A DNA stretch of 15,015 nt, taken from the NCBI GenBank assembly GCA_023229825.1, contig JALNYN010000026.1, positions 1 to 15,015 on the forward strand, given 5' to 3'. Below the pieces are notes generated by a model, which was given only the letters and a program-made list of their open reading frames with translations, made no database searches and was not told where the DNA came from. Shown here one piece after another: positions 12,357-15,015 of the stretch (the stretch's first letter is position 1; the number at the start of each line of letters is the position of its first letter). The translations under genes and the position numbers were made by a program. The DNA comes from Minisyncoccota bacterium. GTDB taxonomy: Bacteria; Patescibacteriota; Minisyncoccia; Phycocordibacterales; CAIJYI01.

Positions 12357-12396
12357 AACAAAGCCGTTCTGCCAGTCAGAACGGTTTTGTTTTTTT
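12357..12396 (+). terminator. Intrinsic terminator of the rpsN-secY operon
   Basis: A 15-bp stem with one G-T pair (core GCCGTTCTG with CAGAACGGT), loop CCAGT, followed by a run of T. It begins 15 bases after the secY stop. Confidence 0.92.
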
Positions 12397-12467
12397 GTGT
12401 AAGGAGGGTTAAAAAATTTCCAATATCCAATTTCTAATTCCCAAAAACTGTGCAGAAATGAAAAACG

Positions 12468-12476
12468 TGATAAAAT
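12468..12476 (+). promoter_or_regulatory. Extended -10 promoter right before the metallopeptidase gene
   Basis: TGA followed by TAAAAT, with no clear -35. Only 9 bases separate the -10 from the ATG at 12486, so transcription would start within about 3 nt of it, giving a leaderless or nearly leaderless mRNA. Confidence 0.55.
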
Positions 12477-12485
12477 ACGAATATT

Positions 12486-13682
12486 ATGGAAAAACAACCG
12501 CTTCAAAATGAATATCCGCCGATAAAACCAGGCGAGATTTTTGATGCCGAAAAGGCAATACGCGAAATAGTAAAAGTACCTAAAGAAGAACGCCGCGAGA
12601 AACTTGAGGAATTTAAAGAAAAGCTCGCCTTTCAGCAGGTTGGCTTGGCTCGTGTGCAGGATATTGTGATCGATGAAATTCGCAGCAAACCTGACGGAAA
12701 AGCCGATGATTTTTATGATCTTGCGGTCGAAATGGGTGCAGAGTTCGGGATGAACGAAAGGCAGAAAAAGGAAACCGGAAAAATCATTGACCGATACGAT
12801 ATTTTACATAAAGGGGTTGAAAATATTCGGAAAAAATTTCCAAACACAAACGATTTGTTTAAAGAACTCTTTTTTGCGGTGCCGAAGGGGAGGGTGGAAT
12901 TAATTGTCGGCCCAGTATCTTTATATTTTAAATGCTATGATTTTGAAGATTATTTAACCGTTTTTTATTCAAATCAAAGAAGCCATCATGGAAAGAAGCG
13001 CGATTTTACCGAAGAAGAAAAAAAGGAAGCAGAGGGGTGTAAAGCGATAAATGTTTTTTCAATGTCTCATCCGGAAATCGGCAGGGCGGTAATGGCTGAA
13101 AACGATTCAGGGGTCGGGAAAAACCCAAAAGAAGGAGAAAGTGCTGTTATTTTTGCTCACGAAGAACAACATGCTATAAATAGTCTTTTTGATAAAGAGA
13201 TACTTGATCCGAACGATCCTATCAACGTCAGAAATGTCCGCCAAAGTTTTCTTGATGCGGAAACGATGGAAGAAAAAGAAAAAATACTCATGAATTTCTT
13301 CCGTCAATTCCGGAAAAACGCCGAAGCCTTTGCAAAGGACGAAATGATCGCGCACTACAAAGATGGGCACGATGACATGGCTTTCATAGAATTATTAACG
13401 GAGAAATCAAGGGGCGGCATTTATGATTATTTGGAAGAACAGAGAAAAGCAAATTATCTGTGGATGAAAGCCGATGATAAAACTCGCGCTCTTACAGAAA
13501 AGACAGTACAAAAAATCCTTGTTGAGGAGTATAAAAACAATATCAACAATGCATCGCTAGCCGTTTACAAAATGGAAAAAGCCGGGTACGAAAAAGAGGA
13601 GATCATCGCCCTGCTCACCCACGAACCGCTTGCAAAATGGGGTAAGGTTGTGGGAAGGGTCTTGGAGTCGGAGGGAAAATAA
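12486..13682 (+). CDS. Putative zinc metallopeptidase with HEEQH motif, uncharacterised
   Basis: The 398-residue protein has no signal peptide or membrane helix, so it is likely cytoplasmic. An N-terminal helical region (1-125), rich in Lys and Glu, precedes a central domain with 'VIFAHEEQHAINSLF' (221-235). His225-Glu226-x2-His229 fits the HExxH motif of zincin peptidases: two zinc-binding His and the catalytic Glu. A candidate third ligand is Glu286 in 'FAKDEMIAHYKDG' (282-294), 57 residues further, as in gluzincins. A C-terminal helical part (315-398) follows. I recall similar proteins in Parcubacteria without an assigned function. The peptidase role is inferred from the motif alone. The mRNA is probably nearly leaderless. 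Terminators on both sides make it a single-gene unit. Confidence 0.75.
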   Translation: MEKQPLQNEYPPIKPGEIFDAEKAIREIVKVPKEERREKLEEFKEKLAFQQVGLARVQDIVIDEIRSKPDGKADDFYDLAVEMGAEFGMNERQKKETGKIIDRYDILHKGVENIRKKFPNTNDLFKELFFAVPKGRVELIVGPVSLYFKCYDFEDYLTVFYSNQRSHHGKKRDFTEEEKKEAEGCKAINVFSMSHPEIGRAVMAENDSGVGKNPKEGESAVIFAHEEQHAINSLFDKEILDPNDPINVRNVRQSFLDAETMEEKEKILMNFFRQFRKNAEAFAKDEMIAHYKDGHDDMAFIELLTEKSRGGIYDYLEEQRKANYLWMKADDKTRALTEKTVQKILVEEYKNNINNASLAVYKMEKAGYEKEEIIALLTHEPLAKWGKVVGRVLESEGK

Positions 13683-13691
13683 AAAATGCGA

Positions 13692-13722
13692 AAAATATCC
13701 TGAAAATTTCAGGATATTTTTA
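13692..13722 (+). terminator. Intrinsic terminator after the metallopeptidase gene
   Basis: AAAATATCCTGAA and TTCAGGATATTTT are exact complements with an AAT loop, and T-rich bases follow. It is AT-rich, so it is weaker than others in the window. Confidence 0.7.
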
Positions 13723-13751
13723 TTCACAATACAAATATAAACATGTATGAT
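13723..13751 (+). promoter_or_regulatory. Promoter of the HTH-LAGLIDADG gene
   Basis: TTCACA (13723-13728), a 17-bp spacer, TATGAT (13746-13751). The predicted leader is about 27 nt, ending with AAAGG (13773-13777) 7 nt before the ATG at 13785. Confidence 0.6.
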
Positions 13752-13784
13752 ATAGTTACAGTATTATCAAACAAAGGTTCATAT

Positions 13785-14441
13785 ATGGCACGACAAAAAG
13801 AAAAAGCGCAAGCGATAAAATTACGGTTGGAAGGTAAAAGCTATAGTGAGATCAAAGAAAAGTTAAAAATTAGCAAAGGTACGTTAAGTGGTTGGCTGCA
13901 AGAATACCCGCTTTCTTCCGACCGTATTAAAGAGCTCCGCGATGATAATCCGAAAAGGATAGAGAATTTTCGGAACACAATGCTCAAAAAACGGGAGGAG
14001 AGATTTGATGTGTCCTACGAAAAAATTCTCAAAAAAATCGCGCCTATTTCAAAAAGAGAGTTGTTTGTTTCCGGATTTTTTCTCTATTGGGCGGAAGGAT
14101 CAAAAACAACTGTGGCAACGGTTTCTCTTTCCAATACCGATCCGGCTATGTTGAAATTTTTTATTCAATGGCTTGCTTTATTGGGCGTAGAAAAAAAGAG
14201 TTTAAAAATACACCTTCATTTGTATTCTGACATGAAAATAAAAAAAGCTGTGGATTTTTGGTCTGAACAGCTAAAGATCCCGCTTTCGCAATTTAGAAAA
14301 CCCTACATAAAAAATTCAAAGGAAGCGGATATCACAAGAAAAGGGCGTTTCGGGCATGGCACTTGCAATGTAATATACGAAAACGCCCCCTTATACAGGG
14401 AGGTTCTTATGGGAATAAAATATCTTCAATCTCTATTTTAA
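13785..14441 (+). CDS. Helix-turn-helix protein with a LAGLIDADG-like domain, 218 aa
   Basis: The ATG at 13785 is chosen because AAAGG lies 7 nt before it and the predicted transcription start is near 13758, inside the reach of the alternative ATG at 13743. Residues 8-38 form a helix-turn-helix ('AIKLRLEGKSYSEIKEKLK' then 'SKGTLSGWLQE'), like those of resolvases and transposases. Residues 92-210 resemble a single LAGLIDADG-type domain: 'FVSGFFLYWAEGSK' (94-107) is a divergent form of the motif helix, with Glu104 in the acidic position. In homing endonucleases such domains cut DNA as dimers; in WhiA a related domain has no nuclease activity and the protein is a regulator. The order HTH first, LAGLIDADG second is the reverse of WhiA. 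No intron or intein surrounds it. A DNA-binding role is likely; nuclease activity is open. Confidence 0.75.
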   Translation: MARQKEKAQAIKLRLEGKSYSEIKEKLKISKGTLSGWLQEYPLSSDRIKELRDDNPKRIENFRNTMLKKREERFDVSYEKILKKIAPISKRELFVSGFFLYWAEGSKTTVATVSLSNTDPAMLKFFIQWLALLGVEKKSLKIHLHLYSDMKIKKAVDFWSEQLKIPLSQFRKPYIKNSKEADITRKGRFGHGTCNVIYENAPLYREVLMGIKYLQSLF

Positions 14442-14444
14442 TTG

Positions 14445-14518
14445 TGCACGCACATGGACTTGAACCATGAACCTTTTGGATATAAGCCAAATGCTCTAAC
14501 CAATTGAGCTATGCGTGC
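14445..14518 (-). tRNA. tRNA-Ile (anticodon UAU)
   Basis: On the minus strand a full 74-nt cloverleaf forms: acceptor GCACGCA with TGCGTGC and discriminator A, D stem GCTC with GAGC, anticodon stem TTTGG with CCAAA around CTTATAT, a 5-nt variable loop, and T stem CATGG with CCATG around TTCAAGT. The anticodon TAT (UAU) reads AUA. Most bacteria read AUA with a CAU tRNA modified by TilS instead. CCA is not encoded. The gene ends 3 bases past the convergent HTH-LAGLIDADG gene, with no separate terminator visible between them. Confidence 0.93.
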
Positions 14519-14538
14519 ATATGTTGGTTATGTTCAGA

Positions 14539-14567
14539 ATTTTAACGTATTTTCGTCGTTTTCGCAA
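14539..14567 (-). promoter_or_regulatory. Promoter of tRNA-Ile(UAU)
   Basis: On the minus strand, the -35 is TTGCGA (complement of 14562-14567), the spacer is 17 bp and the -10 is TAAAAT (complement of 14539-14544). Transcription would start about 14 nt before the tRNA. Confidence 0.6.
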
Positions 14568-14588
14568 CGTTTTTGACGTTATTGAATA

Positions 14589-14729
14589 ATACCATCTCCA
14601 ATTAGCCTAAACACTTTCGTCGTCATTCCGGCCCGCGAGCAGGAATCCACGTCTATATAGTTTCTCCCCTGCGGATCCCGTGTCCCGGCACGAGATGACG
14701 AATGGGAAGTGGTTAGTTAGAGGTGGTAT
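14589..14729. repeat. Long imperfect inverted repeat with a GTCATTC-type core
   Basis: The arms 14589-14616 and 14706-14729 (outer parts ATACCATCTC and GAGGTGGTAT) match at most positions. Inside are CGTCAT (14621-14626) and ATGACG (14695-14700), and the core includes CATTCCGGC and GCAGGAATCC, typical of dispersed bacterial repeats. Confidence 0.55.
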
Positions 14730-15015
14730 AAATTAACCGCAACTGCGGCTATTCTTTGTTGCCGGACGGGGGTTGTACCCCAACTATGAACCTCTGCTCA
14801 AATGTGTCACTCCATATATTCCAACACATTTTCGTCGTCGTTTCCTTCAAGGAACGGCGTCGTCTTCATTTTCTGCAATACGAAATACACCTTCCTTGCA
14901 AAGAAGAATATTCCAAACTCAATCGACTATCCGCGTTGAGCGAAAACACTTTCGCTTCGCAATTACATTAATACGGTATTGGAGAGTTTCCCAGTCGGTC
15001 CGACGGCGTCTATGC

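Larger units (their letters stand above)
14519..15015. other. Gene-free stretch with the tRNA-Ile promoter and inverted repeats
   Basis: No convincing gene is seen; the 71-codon frame at 14756 has no start signal, no family similarity, and runs through repeat sequence. The stretch holds the tRNA-Ile promoter, a long inverted repeat (14589-14729), small hairpins (CCGC-AACT-GCGG near 14738; GGGG-TTGTA-CCCC at 14769-14781), and CGTCG-rich repeat pieces at 14831-14855 and near 14993-15010. Confidence 0.6.

Noticed and set aside
14756..14971. A 71-codon frame in the right-hand spacer
   Set aside because: It has no ribosome binding site, promoter or family resemblance, and overlaps repeat pieces rich in CGTCG.
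1..15015. A CRISPR array, an insertion sequence with transposase, or a prophage
   Set aside because: No regularly spaced repeats with unique spacers, no transposase or integrase gene, and no phage genes were seen. The repeats present are short palindromes in spacers.

Overview
The window looks like chromosomal DNA from a Candidate Phyla Radiation (Patescibacteria, probably Parcubacteria-like) bacterium. The evidence is a reduced ribosomal-protein cluster with no room for L30 between S5 and L15, a lipid-free set of small uncharacterised membrane proteins, a secreted vWA protein ending in the Asp-rich 'DNDxDxxIDYPxDxGC' motif common in Patescibacteria, short intergenic spacers full of imperfect inverted repeats, and a near absence of Shine-Dalgarno sequences on core genes. 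The phylum call rests on recalled family features, not on a search. The genetic code appears standard: UGA ends one likely gene, and the glycine tRNA here has a UCC anticodon, not UCA.

Layout. 1-260: C-terminal end of a protein whose gene begins upstream, then a terminator. 370-1127: two short convergent-free minus-strand single-gene units, each with its own TTGACA promoter, a good ribosome binding site, a leader of about 34 nt and nearly identical terminators. 1277-3318: radical-SAM activase (NrdG2 type), a small SHOCT membrane protein, tRNA-Pro(GGG) on the minus strand, and an ICMT-like membrane methyltransferase. 3390-4368: tRNA-Gly(UCC), a perfect 46-bp palindrome, and a Trp-rich protein of unknown function.

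4658-12341 is the translation and secretion core. rpsL-rpsG is closed by a terminator. Next come a single-pass membrane protein and a secreted vWA protein, sitting where fusA, tuf, the S10 operon and the first half of spc would lie in the ancestral order. A consensus promoter then drives rpsN-rpsH-rplF-rplR-rpsE-rplO-secY, which ends in a strong terminator with no adk, map or infA after it.

12486-15015: a putative HEEQH zinc metallopeptidase probably translated from a nearly leaderless mRNA, an HTH plus LAGLIDADG-like protein with its own promoter, tRNA-Ile(UAU) on the minus strand, and about 500 bases without a convincing gene but with inverted repeats.

The most interesting signals are the tRNA-Ile(UAU), which suggests AUA is read without lysidine modification; a family of intergenic elements (AT-rich arms around a CGACG/CGTCG core), two copies of which bracket tRNA-Pro; the split in ribosome-binding-site use between core and accessory genes; and the uncharacterised metallopeptidase and HTH-LAGLIDADG genes.
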